Origin: Vibrio mangrovi
Lineage (GTDB): Bacteria > Pseudomonadota > Gammaproteobacteria > Enterobacterales > Vibrionaceae
NCBI RefSeq assembly: GCF_024346955.1
Contig: NZ_AP024883.1
Span: 2,170,001-2,234,000, forward strand
Direction of reading: 5' to 3'
DNA: 64,000 nucleotides
Shown: piece after piece, positions 1-9,008 of the stretch
Layout of the letters: every line of letters starts with the position of its first letter
Position numbering within the stretch: the first letter of the stretch is position 1
Program-made: the position numbers and the translations under genes
The notes under the pieces: generated by a model
What the model saw: the letters and a program-made list of their open reading frames with translations, nothing else
Database searches by the model: none
What the model was told of the DNA's origin: nothing

Positions 1-409
1 CTTTGACCGCATCGGCACGCCGTGGGGCAACGGCAACAGGAGCACCTGTCCGCTGATATATCAGTTTCGGCTCATCACCACAGTGCTCTACCGGTGTATC
101 TTGCTTAAGCAATAAAGGATATTGCGGCGCTTTCCCACCATAGCCACGGGAAATCACACCAGGTGTCATGCCCATCTGTTGCAGAGCTTCCACCAGCCAG
201 ACAACAATAGGCGTTTTCCCATTACCGCCAGCAGTAATATTACCAACAACAATCACTGGAACCGGAGCCCGGTATGTTGCCTTCCGTCCCTGTTGATATG
301 CTTTCTTTCTTGATTCACTAACCACACGATACAAACGACTCAATGGCCACAAAACAGGAGCCAGGAATTTACCGATGAGATGATTTGTAAACCAGATCTT
401 TTCAATCAC
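1..409 (-). CDS. lpxK: Tetraacyldisaccharide 4'-kinase LpxK (5' part only)
   Basis: LpxK phosphorylates the 4' position of the lipid A disaccharide precursor at the inner face of the inner membrane. Translating the minus strand from a GTG at 407-409 gives a membrane-associated N-terminus beginning VIEKIWFTNHLIGK and then a P-loop reading GNITAGGNGKTP near residues 57-68, which matches the LpxK Walker A. The GTG sits three bases after the msbA stop, as expected for the msbA-lpxK operon. Only about 136 codons are inside the window; the C-terminus runs off the left edge. The start codon is inferred from the family N-terminus and the lack of an in-frame ATG. Confidence 0.9.
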   Translation of the reverse strand, partial: MIEKIWFTNHLIGKFLAPVLWPLSRLYRVVSESRKKAYQQGRKATYRAPVPVIVVGNITAGGNGKTPIVVWLVEALQQMGMTPGVISRGYGGKAPQYPLLLKQDTPVEHCGDEPKLIYQRTGAPVAVAPRRADAVK

Positions 410-412
410 AAT

Positions 413-2170
413 TTAATTGCCAAACTGAGTGCGATACAATTGTGCATAAGCACCACCTTTATCAAGCAATGTCAGATGATGCCCTCTTTCGATAACCTCA
501 CCTTCATCAATTACCAGAATCTCATTCGCTTCTTCAATAGTTGAGAGTCGATGTGCAATCACTAACACAGTTTTGTTTTTCTGTAATTCGGCTAACGCAT
601 CCTGAATTGCCCGTTCGGATTCCGTATCCAGTGCCGAAGTCGCTTCATCCAGAATCAGGACCGGAGCATCTCTGAGTAAGGCCCGGGCAATTGCGATTCT
701 CTGTCGCTGACCTCCCGACAGGCTGGCCCCATTCTCTCCAATGAGAGTATCCAGGCCTGCTGGCATATTCTGAATAAATTCCATCGCATGTGCCTGACGC
801 GCTGCGTACTCAATTTGTTCCCGGGTGTAACTTCCTTCAGCAGCATAGGCAATATTATTTGCAATTGTATCGTTAAACAGGTGAACATTTTGCGACACCA
901 GAGCAAAATGCTTTCTGAGGTTCGTCAGTTTATAGTCACGAAGATCCTGTCCGTCTAACAGGATTTCCCCACTATCAACATCATAAAAACGGGTAAACAG
1001 GTTAGCAATCGTGCTTTTTCCTGAACCGGAACGCCCCACCAGAGCAACCGTACTTCCCGGTTGTATGGTAAAAGAAATATGAGAAAGGGCTGGTTTCTCT
1101 TTACCCTTATAGGTAAATGACACATCATTTACCTGAACCTCTCCTTTCACTGAGTCTGCTTCATAATGGCCGGTATCTTTTTCTGTTTCCAGATCGATAA
1201 AAGCAAATAGCGTCTGACTGGCAGCCATTCCACGCTGAAAATCGGAAGTCACATTCGTTAAGGCTTTCAATGGCCGCATCAGGCCGAACATTGCAGAAAA
1301 AACGACAGTAAATGTTCCGGGAGTCAGCTCTGATCGGATTGAGTCAACGCTTGCTAAAAACAACACAGTAACCAGTGCCACTGAGGCAATAATCTGAATG
1401 ACCGGATTGGCAATTGCCTGAGCCGCAACCAGCTTCATCGTCTGCTGACGCATTCTGTTACTAACATCATCAAAGCGCTTACACTCAACATCATGACCGC
1501 CATAACTTAAGACGACTTTATGCCCTTTCAGCATCTGTTCAGCAGAAGAAGTCACCTGTCCCATCGCATCCTGCATATTCTTTGAAATTTTCCGGAAACG
1601 TTTCGAGACAACCCGAATAGCCAAAGCAACGACAGGAGCGACAACAATCAGAACCAGTGACAACTGCCAGCTATTCCAGAACATCAACGCCAGGAGCCCG
1701 ACAATACTTGCCCCTTCCCTGACAATACTCACCAACGCCCGGCTGGTTGCGCCTGCAACCTGCTCTGTATCATAGGTAATCCGCGACAACAACCCGCCGG
1801 TTGACTCCTGATCAAAAAAGCTGACAGGCATATGCATGAAATGGTTAAAGATTTTACGCCGCATCATCATCACAACATGTCCGGACACCCAGCTCAGACA
1901 ATAAGATGAAACAAATCCACTACCTCCCCGAATCAACATCATCACTAAAATGATGAATGGAAGCATTTTCAGAAAATTGGATTCCGCAGAACCAAAACCT
2001 TCATCCAGTAGTGGCTTTAACAGGGAAACCATGTAGGTATCCGAGGCAGCATTAATAATCAGAGCAATAACGGCAACAAACAAACCTGACTTGTATAAGC
2101 GAATATAAACCCAAAGGCGTTTAAATGTTTGCCAGGTCGTTTCATCATTTATATTTGACATAGATACCAT
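413..2170 (-). CDS. msbA: Lipid A export ATP-binding/permease protein MsbA
   Basis: MsbA is a homodimeric ABC half-transporter that flips lipid A-core across the inner membrane. The 585-residue product has an N-terminal six-helix exporter domain and a C-terminal nucleotide-binding domain with Walker A GRSGSGKST (near residue 380), signature LSGGQRQR and Walker B VLILDEATSALD. Length fits the family (about 582). A second ATG at codon 4 (2159-2161, MSNINDETTWQTF) gives 582 residues and fits remembered Vibrio homologues better, so the true start may be there. It follows comEC by seven bases and precedes lpxK by three, suggesting one transcript for lipid A transport and synthesis. Confidence 0.96.
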   Translation of the reverse strand: MVSMSNINDETTWQTFKRLWVYIRLYKSGLFVAVIALIINAASDTYMVSLLKPLLDEGFGSAESNFLKMLPFIILVMMLIRGGSGFVSSYCLSWVSGHVVMMMRRKIFNHFMHMPVSFFDQESTGGLLSRITYDTEQVAGATSRALVSIVREGASIVGLLALMFWNSWQLSLVLIVVAPVVALAIRVVSKRFRKISKNMQDAMGQVTSSAEQMLKGHKVVLSYGGHDVECKRFDDVSNRMRQQTMKLVAAQAIANPVIQIIASVALVTVLFLASVDSIRSELTPGTFTVVFSAMFGLMRPLKALTNVTSDFQRGMAASQTLFAFIDLETEKDTGHYEADSVKGEVQVNDVSFTYKGKEKPALSHISFTIQPGSTVALVGRSGSGKSTIANLFTRFYDVDSGEILLDGQDLRDYKLTNLRKHFALVSQNVHLFNDTIANNIAYAAEGSYTREQIEYAARQAHAMEFIQNMPAGLDTLIGENGASLSGGQRQRIAIARALLRDAPVLILDEATSALDTESERAIQDALAELQKNKTVLVIAHRLSTIEEANEILVIDEGEVIERGHHLTLLDKGGAYAQLYRTQFGN

Positions 2171-2177
2171 GGTGTTC

Positions 2178-4445
2178 TTATCGGGAATAACCGCGCCATT
2201 CTACCTGTTTACGCAGCATCTGCCTATACCATGGAGATAAGGTATCTCTACGTATGGTATTGAACTGACGTTTTTTTTGCTGGAATATTATTCGAATCTG
2301 ACCGGATATCGCAGTTTCCAGCCATTGTGTTCCATTATCCCGATACCGTTTTACAATCCGGGGGCTGGGTAAGTGCCATGGGTTCATCCCTGCCAGAGAG
2401 GCAACCGCGACATCCGCCTGCACTTTTTTTATCCATTTTAATGAAGAAGAGGTGTGACTTCCGTGGTGAGGAACAATCACAACTTCACTGGCAAGTGGAA
2501 GATTTTGCTGCAACATTTCCTGCTCACTGTGTTTTTCGATATCACCAGTCAGAAGAATCGAATGCTCTGCATCATCAGACACCCGGATGGTGCATGATTC
2601 ATCATTGTGAGACTTCACGACCTGTTTCGGTGGCCACAAAACATCAAACTTCAGCGTCTGCCATCGCCATGAAGTCCCCTGAGAACAAGGCTGATAGCCA
2701 GGTAACCGCTGACTGGCCCGTTTCCATACCGGATGCCAGACTTTCTCAATATCAAAACGACCACCTGCGTGATCATTATCCAGATGGCTAAGGATCAGAC
2801 CATCCAGATTCCGGGCACCTCGCCACCTCAATACCGGAGTAACAACAGACTGACTCATACTTCCGCCCGGCCAGCTTTTCCCCGTATCATAAAGAACATA
2901 ATGGCCATTTTTTTCGATCAAGACTGACAAACCATGCCCAACATCCAGAATATCAACCTGCCACTTAGTGGTTTCCCCTCTACCGATAGAAGAGCCCCAA
3001 AAAACCAGAAAAAAGAATCCTATGATTCGGGATGACAAAATCGGCTGGAGTAGCAAAATACACGTCAACCCCACAAAGAGGTGTGTCATATGAGCAGAGG
3101 TAAAGATCCAGACACCATCAGCAAAAGCGGCAGACCAAATCACGGGTTCAAGTAATTGACTGATACCTGCCCATATCAACCCCGCAAATCCCCCCAGAGT
3201 GACGACCACTAGTCCGACAAAAAGCAAAGGCACAATCAACAAACTAAACCACGGGATAAAAATCAGATTATACAATGGCGCTACCAAACTGATCCCACCG
3301 AAAAAACCGGCGCTCACAGGTAACATACAAAGCATCAAAGCAGTATGTCCTTTTACCTGTTGTTTCAGTTTCTCTAACCAGAGCTGTTGTGATCGATCTT
3401 TCTCGAGGCTAACCAGATAAAAGACAAAGAAAACAGCAGTAAATGACATCCAGAAACTGACCGAAATGCTAACAAACGGATTGATCGTTAACATACACCC
3501 CAATGTCACCAAAAACCGATCCCTTAAACCAATCCTGATGTGACTCACACGTAATACAATATGAATAAGCAACATCAGTAATGCCCGTATTGTCGGCAGT
3601 GAAAATCCGGCCAGCCATGAATAAATAACAGCAGAAATGCCCCCTGAAATTACAGGAGCCCACAGAAAATACCGGCCAAACCGGGAAACCGGCATCCCCA
3701 GAAAAAAACCGAATGTATAAGCAATACCAATATGTAATCCGGAAATCGCAACCAGATGTGCCAAACCACTATTCTTCAGCAAACGCCACTGAGATTCACT
3801 TAACTCATTTCTGTTGGCAAAAGAGAGGGCAAGAATAATCCCCCGGAATGGGTTGTCCTGTAACTGCTGTTCAACGTGCTGGAATAACCGATAGCGAAAA
3901 GAATCCCCGATGGTCTTTAGCTGAGCTTCTGACCGGGCAAATACTTTTGCAACTATCCCCTGACTAAAGTAATAGCGTTCACTATCAAATCCAGCCTCAT
4001 TCAGTAAGCCAACAATAGGTTTGACCGAAACCTGTACATCCAGTACATCACCCGGATGGAGTTCAGTTGCTGTGTACAATTTGACTCTTGGTTGTCTCCA
4101 CCACTCAACTGGTGTGTTATTTATAGATAGAACCCGAACACTGCCAGTGTATCCAAAACTATTTTGTGTAAAAAAGCTGTCAACTTTCGCGTTTATGGTA
4201 ATATCGTGCCCGGACTGGAATAAAATATCCGACTGTCGTTTGATTAAATTTCCGTGAAATAGTATCAGCAGAAATGCGATGCATATGCCAATAATATATC
4301 GTAGTTGGCGAATCCGGAGAGAAAAGAACAGCAGGAAGACAGGCACCAAACAATAAATCATGTCAGGCATCTTCGGCCAGTAAGGTGATGATAATAATGT
4401 TAAACTATAAGAACTGAGCAACCAGTTGTTTTTTACAAGAGCCAT
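2178..4445 (-). CDS. comEC: DNA internalization channel ComEC/Rec2
   Basis: ComEC is the inner-membrane channel that takes up one DNA strand during natural transformation. The 755-residue product has an N-terminal hydrophobic/DUF4131 region, a central competence domain with the diagnostic LVAISGLHIG segment (near residues 230-240) and many membrane helices, and a C-terminal metallo-beta-lactamase-like domain with LSHLDNDHAGG, LTGDIEKHSE and VPHHGSHTSS metal-binding motifs. Length is normal for gammaproteobacterial ComEC. It lies upstream of msbA, an arrangement known in enterobacteria and vibrios. Its start codon is only eight bases from the divergent DUF2062 gene, so its promoter must lie inside that gene or the regulatory signals overlap. 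Confidence 0.95.
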   Translation of the reverse strand: MALVKNNWLLSSYSLTLLSSPYWPKMPDMIYCLVPVFLLFFSLRIRQLRYIIGICIAFLLILFHGNLIKRQSDILFQSGHDITINAKVDSFFTQNSFGYTGSVRVLSINNTPVEWWRQPRVKLYTATELHPGDVLDVQVSVKPIVGLLNEAGFDSERYYFSQGIVAKVFARSEAQLKTIGDSFRYRLFQHVEQQLQDNPFRGIILALSFANRNELSESQWRLLKNSGLAHLVAISGLHIGIAYTFGFFLGMPVSRFGRYFLWAPVISGGISAVIYSWLAGFSLPTIRALLMLLIHIVLRVSHIRIGLRDRFLVTLGCMLTINPFVSISVSFWMSFTAVFFVFYLVSLEKDRSQQLWLEKLKQQVKGHTALMLCMLPVSAGFFGGISLVAPLYNLIFIPWFSLLIVPLLFVGLVVVTLGGFAGLIWAGISQLLEPVIWSAAFADGVWIFTSAHMTHLFVGLTCILLLQPILSSRIIGFFFLVFWGSSIGRGETTKWQVDILDVGHGLSVLIEKNGHYVLYDTGKSWPGGSMSQSVVTPVLRWRGARNLDGLILSHLDNDHAGGRFDIEKVWHPVWKRASQRLPGYQPCSQGTSWRWQTLKFDVLWPPKQVVKSHNDESCTIRVSDDAEHSILLTGDIEKHSEQEMLQQNLPLASEVVIVPHHGSHTSSSLKWIKKVQADVAVASLAGMNPWHLPSPRIVKRYRDNGTQWLETAISGQIRIIFQQKKRQFNTIRRDTLSPWYRQMLRKQVEWRGYSR

Positions 4446-4453
4446 CGTTTTAT

Positions 4454-4963
4454 ATGCCTAAAAAATTAATCAAGCGATTCTTACCAGACAGGGAACTGAT
4501 CAAACGACAGAAAGCCCTGAAGATTTTCGGTAATGTGCTGTATAACCCGAATCTATGGTGCCTGAACCGTCGTTCAGCTGCCGGTGCATTTGCAGTTGGC
4601 TTATTTATGGCATTTGTCCCACTACCCAGTCAGATGATTATGTCGGCCGGACTTGCTATCGCATGTGGCGTCAATCTCCCTCTTTCAGTTGCTTTGGTCT
4701 GGGTCAGTAATCCAATCACCATGCCAGTATTATTCTATTTTGCTTATAAGCTCGGAGCCTGGGTCCTTCATGTACCACCACAGAATTTCCACTTCGAACT
4801 CTCCTGGAATTATATTTCTCAGCAAATGTCGACCATTGCCCCATCGCTGATTGTTGGCTGTTTGATTTGTGGCGTAGCCTGTGCGCTTCTGGGCTACTTC
4901 GGTATTCACGGACTGTGGCGTTACTCTGTTGTCAGAAGCTGGCAAAAACGACAACTAAAGTAA
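4454..4963 (+). CDS. DUF2062 domain membrane protein
   Basis: This 169-residue protein belongs to the DUF2062 family of small inner-membrane proteins. A basic N-terminus (PKKLIKRFLPDRELIKRQKAL) is followed by about three hydrophobic helices; the conserved SAAGAFAVGLFMAFVPLPSQM segment and the SNPITMPVLFYFAYKLG segment are typical of the family. Function is unknown; in gammaproteobacteria it commonly sits beside comEC-msbA. The ATG lies eight bases from the comEC start in divergent orientation and has only a poor ribosome-binding site. No terminator of its own was seen on the plus strand. Confidence 0.85.
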   Translation: MPKKLIKRFLPDRELIKRQKALKIFGNVLYNPNLWCLNRRSAAGAFAVGLFMAFVPLPSQMIMSAGLAIACGVNLPLSVALVWVSNPITMPVLFYFAYKLGAWVLHVPPQNFHFELSWNYISQQMSTIAPSLIVGCLICGVACALLGYFGIHGLWRYSVVRSWQKRQLK

Positions 4964-5091
4964 TCCGGTTTGAAGAAAACGTCTTAATAGAGATCGTTCG
5001 TTACGACTCACACAATATAATTATATGCAACAGTAGACTTAGTGAATAATCACGCTCGGATTCACTTCACATTTTTTAAAAAGAAGATAAG

Positions 5092-5125
5092 AAGCTGCTT
5101 TCAGTCACATGCCTGAAAGCAGCTT
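5092..5125 (-). terminator. Intrinsic terminator of the lolCDE operon
   Basis: A perfect 13-bp inverted repeat (AAGCTGCTTTCAG at 5092-5104 and its complement at 5113-5125, 8-nt loop) lies just past the lolE stop. On the minus strand it is followed by a pyrimidine-rich tract ending in TTTTT. Confidence 0.85.
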
Positions 5126-5130
5126 AATAT

Positions 5131-6378
5131 TTATCGGGAGGAAAGAACGACTGCCGGATTGAGGCGACTTGCCTTGATTGCAGGATAGAATGTGGCAGCC
5201 AGGCTCAGTACGATCGCCGTCACCGAGACCAGTGCAACATCCCGAAATTCTACCTGAGAAGGTAGAAAATCGACAAAATAGATATCACCGGATAAAAACT
5301 GGTGCCCTAATACGGATTCAAGCACCTTGATAAGTCCGGTCAGATTCATTGCAATCAGAACACCAATCACGCTACCACACAGACTTCCCAAAACACCGGA
5401 AAAAATTCCCTGCCACATAAAGATCCGCCGAACCAGTTGATCGGAAGCTCCCATTGTCCTCAGAATAGCAATTTCTGCAGCCCGATCCTTCACAGCCATC
5501 ATCAATGTTGAAACGATATTAAAGCTCGCAACACCAATCACCAGAACCATCACCAGATACAAAATCGTACGGACTAACTGAATATCCCGGTAAAGATAAC
5601 CATATTGCCGCTGCCAACTACGCAGGTACACATACTGATCCAGTTGGTTTCCGACCTGACGAACGGTTTGTTCCGCCCGGAAGACGTCATGTACTTTCAC
5701 TGAAACGCCGGTAACTGATGTTCCGATACCTGTATACTGTTGTGCGTCCCCCAGCGGGAGCAGTGCCAGATTATGATCAATCTGCCCATGCAAGGTCAGC
5801 ACACCGACAATCTGAACCCGTATCCGCTGAGGTGTTTTCAGCGATTTGGAACGACCAGACATTTTCGGTACCATGAGCGTAAAAGAGTCGCCGACACCAA
5901 CGCCCAGCCGCTGTGCCACACCCTGCCCCAGAATTACCTGGTGTTTTCCGGGAGAAAAATCAGCAAAAGCCCCACCGGAAATGTAACGGGATAGTTGAGA
6001 CACATGGCGTTCCATCTCGGGCTCAACACCACGTACTTCAATCGCTTTCAACTGCTGACCTTTCTCCGCCAGAGCAGTAAACCGAACATAGGGCGCAGCG
6101 GCAATCACCTGAGGAAAAGATTCAATTTTCTTCATCATTGCCGGCCATTCACGCACTGGCCCTTCCACGCCTTCAAATTCACCATGGGGAATCACTGACA
6201 ACACACGGTTGTTCAGCTCTCTCTCAAACCCGTTCATTGCCGAAAGTCCGATAACAATAACAGCAACACCAAATGCAATGCCCAGTGTTGAGGACATTGA
6301 AATAAAGGAGACTAGCTTATTTCTTTTTTTGGAACGACTGAAACGACGACCAATCATCAGAGATAATGATGAAATCAC
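5131..6378 (-). CDS. lolE: Lipoprotein-releasing ABC transporter permease LolE
   Basis: LolE is one of the two permeases of the LolCDE complex, which extracts outer-membrane lipoproteins from the inner membrane and passes them to LolA. The 415-residue product has an N-terminal helix after a basic segment (IGRRFSRSKKRNKLVSF), a large periplasmic domain and three C-terminal helices typical of FtsX-like permeases (ending AIKASRLNPAVVLSSR). The start is GTG at 6376-6378, twelve bases after the lolD stop; an ATG at codon 8 is the alternative. It is the last gene of lolC-lolD-lolE and is followed by a strong terminator. Confidence 0.94.
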   Translation of the reverse strand: MISSLSLMIGRRFSRSKKRNKLVSFISMSSTLGIAFGVAVIVIGLSAMNGFERELNNRVLSVIPHGEFEGVEGPVREWPAMMKKIESFPQVIAAAPYVRFTALAEKGQQLKAIEVRGVEPEMERHVSQLSRYISGGAFADFSPGKHQVILGQGVAQRLGVGVGDSFTLMVPKMSGRSKSLKTPQRIRVQIVGVLTLHGQIDHNLALLPLGDAQQYTGIGTSVTGVSVKVHDVFRAEQTVRQVGNQLDQYVYLRSWQRQYGYLYRDIQLVRTILYLVMVLVIGVASFNIVSTLMMAVKDRAAEIAILRTMGASDQLVRRIFMWQGIFSGVLGSLCGSVIGVLIAMNLTGLIKVLESVLGHQFLSGDIYFVDFLPSQVEFRDVALVSVTAIVLSLAATFYPAIKASRLNPAVVLSSR

Positions 6379-6390
6379 TTTACTCTCTCC

Positions 6391-7065
6391 TTACGACGTC
6401 AGTAAGCCGTCTTGCATCGTCAGAATACGGTTCATTTTACCAGCAAGTTCCCGGTCATGAGTCACCACCAGAAATGCAGTTTGAGAATCCTCATTCAGCT
6501 CTCTCATTAATTCATAGACGGCCAGTGCGGTCTGATGGTCCAGATTTCCGGTTGGTTCATCAGCCAGAACCAAAGAAGGCTGATTTACCAGAGCCCGGGC
6601 AATCGCAACCCGCTGGCGTTCGCCTCCGGACAGCTCACTGGGACGGTGTGAAAGCCGATGCTCTAAGCCGACACGCGTTAGCCATTGTTTAGCACTTTTG
6701 GTCGCGTTCGCAACAGATTCTCCGCCAATCAGTAGTGGCATGGCAACATTTTCCAATGCACTGAAATCCGCCAGCAGATGATGAAACTGATAGACAAAAC
6801 CAATATGCCGGTTACGTATTCTGGCCTGCTGTGCAGACTTAAGCTGTAACATGGAATGGCCTAAAAACATCACATCCCCACTGGTTGGCTGATCAAGCGC
6901 TCCCAATATGTGTAACAATGTGCTTTTTCCTGAACCAGATGCACCGACAATCGAAGCAAACTCTCCCTGATGCATCGAAAAACTGACTCCCTGTAAAACA
7001 TGAGTCGCAAGTTCCCCTTCCTGATAGGTTTTTGTTACCTGGCGACATTCAAGGAGATTATTCAT
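6391..7065 (-). CDS. lolD: Lipoprotein-releasing system ATPase LolD
   Basis: LolD is the cytoplasmic ATPase that powers lipoprotein release by LolC/LolE. It has Walker A GASGSGKST, signature LSGGERQR and Walker B LVLADEPTGNLD, in a 224-residue protein, the usual size. An upstream in-frame start at 7101 would add 12 residues, but the ATG at 7063-7065 (MNNLLECRQVTKTY) matches the family N-terminus. With this start the gene overlaps the lolC stop by eight bases, indicating translational coupling. Confidence 0.95.
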   Translation of the reverse strand: MNNLLECRQVTKTYQEGELATHVLQGVSFSMHQGEFASIVGASGSGKSTLLHILGALDQPTSGDVMFLGHSMLQLKSAQQARIRNRHIGFVYQFHHLLADFSALENVAMPLLIGGESVANATKSAKQWLTRVGLEHRLSHRPSELSGGERQRVAIARALVNQPSLVLADEPTGNLDHQTALAVYELMRELNEDSQTAFLVVTHDRELAGKMNRILTMQDGLLTS

Positions 7066-8266
7066 ATCGTAAAGCCTCTGCTGGGTGAACGGACGATGCA
7101 CGGAATGAAGGATATAAAGTTGCCAGAAGGCTCAGAGCAATGGTCAGCAACTCCACAAGAATAATCTGACCGGGCCGGATAACGACGGGTAACGAACCAC
7201 CCATGGAAATCAGGTCGACTCCCAGAACCTGCAAAATCGGATTCAGATAGCTTGCGATCAGAATCCCTAAAATACCGCCACTCAGAGCTCCCACAATCCC
7301 ACTGCTTGCTCCTTGCACCATGAAGACAAACAGTACCTGTAAATTCGTCATGCCCTGCGTTTTCAAAATAGCAACTTCTGACTGTTTCTCCATTACCACC
7401 ATGATCAATGCGGAAATAATATTAAAAGCTGCAATAGCAACAATCAGCCCCAACATTAGTCCCATCATATTTTTTTCCATTCGCACAGCCTGAAACAACT
7501 CTCCACGCTGATCCCGCCAGTCACTCCAGTGCCATCCCTGAGGCAATTTACTTTTGGCCAGCTCAGACACAACAAAAGGATCAGAGAAAGAAAGCCGCCA
7601 GCCTGAGATTGTCTGAGCATTCAAACGCAGTAATCTCTGAGCATCGTGGATATGAGTGATCATTAACTGACCGTCGATATCAGAACCGGTGTTAAAAATA
7701 CCGGCTACAGTGAAATTCCGCTGACTGGGAATTCTGCCTAATGGTGTAAACTGACTGGCCTGTGTCACCATCAGACGAACTTTATCTCCCTGAGATACAT
7801 TGAGTTGTCTTGCCAGCTGATGTCCCAGAAGAAGAGTATAGTCTCCGGCATGTAAATCTTTCAGAGAACCAATGATCAGATATTGAGCAATCGGATCGTT
7901 ATCCTGAGGTTCAATGCCTAACATAATACCGGCAGATAATTCTGTCGAACTCTGAACAACCGCCTCACTCCGGACAATGGGTTCGGGAGGCTGCTGAGCG
8001 GATAAATATTGCAGAAAGGAAGGTGGTGTCGTTTGCCATGGTGTCCGCTCATGTCCCTGATAAATGACCGCATGAGGTAAAACACCCAAAATCCGGTTCT
8101 TCAGTTGAGACTCAAAGCCATTCATGACAGATAAGACCGTCACTAACGCTAAAACACCGATGGTAATACCTGCGGTTGAGATCCGGGAGACAAAACGGCT
8201 GAAACGATCACCTGACTGTCCTCGTAAATATCTGAACCCTATAAATACCGAAACAGGACAAAACAT
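7058..8266 (-). CDS. lolC: Lipoprotein-releasing ABC transporter permease LolC
   Basis: LolC pairs with LolE in the lipoprotein-sorting complex and contacts LolA. The product shows the MacB/FtsX fold: a first helix after FIGFRYLRGQSGDRFSRFVS, a periplasmic domain, then three C-terminal helices ending FRASSVHPAEALRYE. I place the start at the ATG at 8264-8266 (MFCPVSVFIGFRYLRG, 402 residues) because it fits the family; a GTG at 8291-8293 would add nine residues. Neither has a good ribosome-binding site. First gene of lolCDE; its promoter must lie in the 160 bases shared with the divergent PilZ gene. Confidence 0.94.
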   Translation of the reverse strand: MFCPVSVFIGFRYLRGQSGDRFSRFVSRISTAGITIGVLALVTVLSVMNGFESQLKNRILGVLPHAVIYQGHERTPWQTTPPSFLQYLSAQQPPEPIVRSEAVVQSSTELSAGIMLGIEPQDNDPIAQYLIIGSLKDLHAGDYTLLLGHQLARQLNVSQGDKVRLMVTQASQFTPLGRIPSQRNFTVAGIFNTGSDIDGQLMITHIHDAQRLLRLNAQTISGWRLSFSDPFVVSELAKSKLPQGWHWSDWRDQRGELFQAVRMEKNMMGLMLGLIVAIAAFNIISALIMVVMEKQSEVAILKTQGMTNLQVLFVFMVQGASSGIVGALSGGILGILIASYLNPILQVLGVDLISMGGSLPVVIRPGQIILVELLTIALSLLATLYPSFRASSVHPAEALRYE

Positions 8267-8430
8267 ACTATAAACCAATAAAGACAACTGCACGGTACTT
8301 TAACGATAAACTGGCTCAGGTTGTAGCATTAATTTGCCAATTCATTGTTAATTCATACAAATGATTGTTCTATACCTTGATTAGTTCATGCGTATAGCGA
8401 TAATCAACATGCAGAGATGAGGAATGAACG

Positions 8431-9000
8431 ATGGTCGAACAAGAGTTTTTTACAGTGCTTCATGCACTCACAATTAACATTGAACCTTTGGAAACTGGGG
8501 CAACACTCCCTTCTGAAGAGGTGTTTGAAAGCGAAATTCCGGTGCCATTTATCGTTGCGTGTGAATTCAGCCATCTGGATCAGCTCAGTGACATTGCCCG
8601 GCAAGAGCTTAAAAATAATGATTTCAAAAACCTGATTCAGTTACTTGATAGTCAGAACAATAAGTTAAACTTACTGTTAAACTTCATGTTATCCCAGCAA
8701 GACAATCCATCGCAGCGTTATCAGACCGAATCGTTCGGCGCCAGTCAGTTTACTTATTCCGCCAGTCATCCGGTCGAACCCGGAACCTTACTGCGGGTCA
8801 AACTGTTTCTGAATCATCCTCCGGCAGCAATATACTGTTATGCACATGTTGAAGCATGTCAGGCAGAAGAAGAACAATACATTATTACCGTGAAATACGA
8901 CCTTCTGAGAGAGTCAGATCAGGATCTGCTGATTAAAGCAGCCCTCTATCAACAACAGAAGCTTCTCCGTCGCCGCTCTCTTGAAAGAAACAATAAATAG
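8431..9000 (+). CDS. PilZ-family protein (PlzB-like)
   Basis: The 189-residue protein, placed directly before mfd, matches by position and character the PilZ-domain protein called PlzB in V. cholerae (recollection, not a search). PilZ domains usually bind cyclic di-GMP through RxxxR and (D/N)xSxxG motifs. Here the central region reads RYQTESFGASQFTYSA, and neither motif is recognisable, so direct c-di-GMP binding is doubtful. The N-terminal half (MVEQEFFTVLHALTINIEPLE) is a mixed helical region. GAGG lies a good distance upstream of the ATG. Eight bases separate its stop from mfd, so the two are probably cotranscribed. Confidence 0.7.
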   Translation: MVEQEFFTVLHALTINIEPLETGATLPSEEVFESEIPVPFIVACEFSHLDQLSDIARQELKNNDFKNLIQLLDSQNNKLNLLLNFMLSQQDNPSQRYQTESFGASQFTYSASHPVEPGTLLRVKLFLNHPPAAIYCYAHVEACQAEEEQYIITVKYDLLRESDQDLLIKAALYQQQKLLRRRSLERNNK

Positions 9001-9008
9001 CAAACCAA

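Noticed and set aside
2327..2791. 154-codon plus-strand reading frame inside comEC
   Set aside because: Fully overlaps the conserved metallo-beta-lactamase domain on the other strand; no ribosome-binding site or domain.
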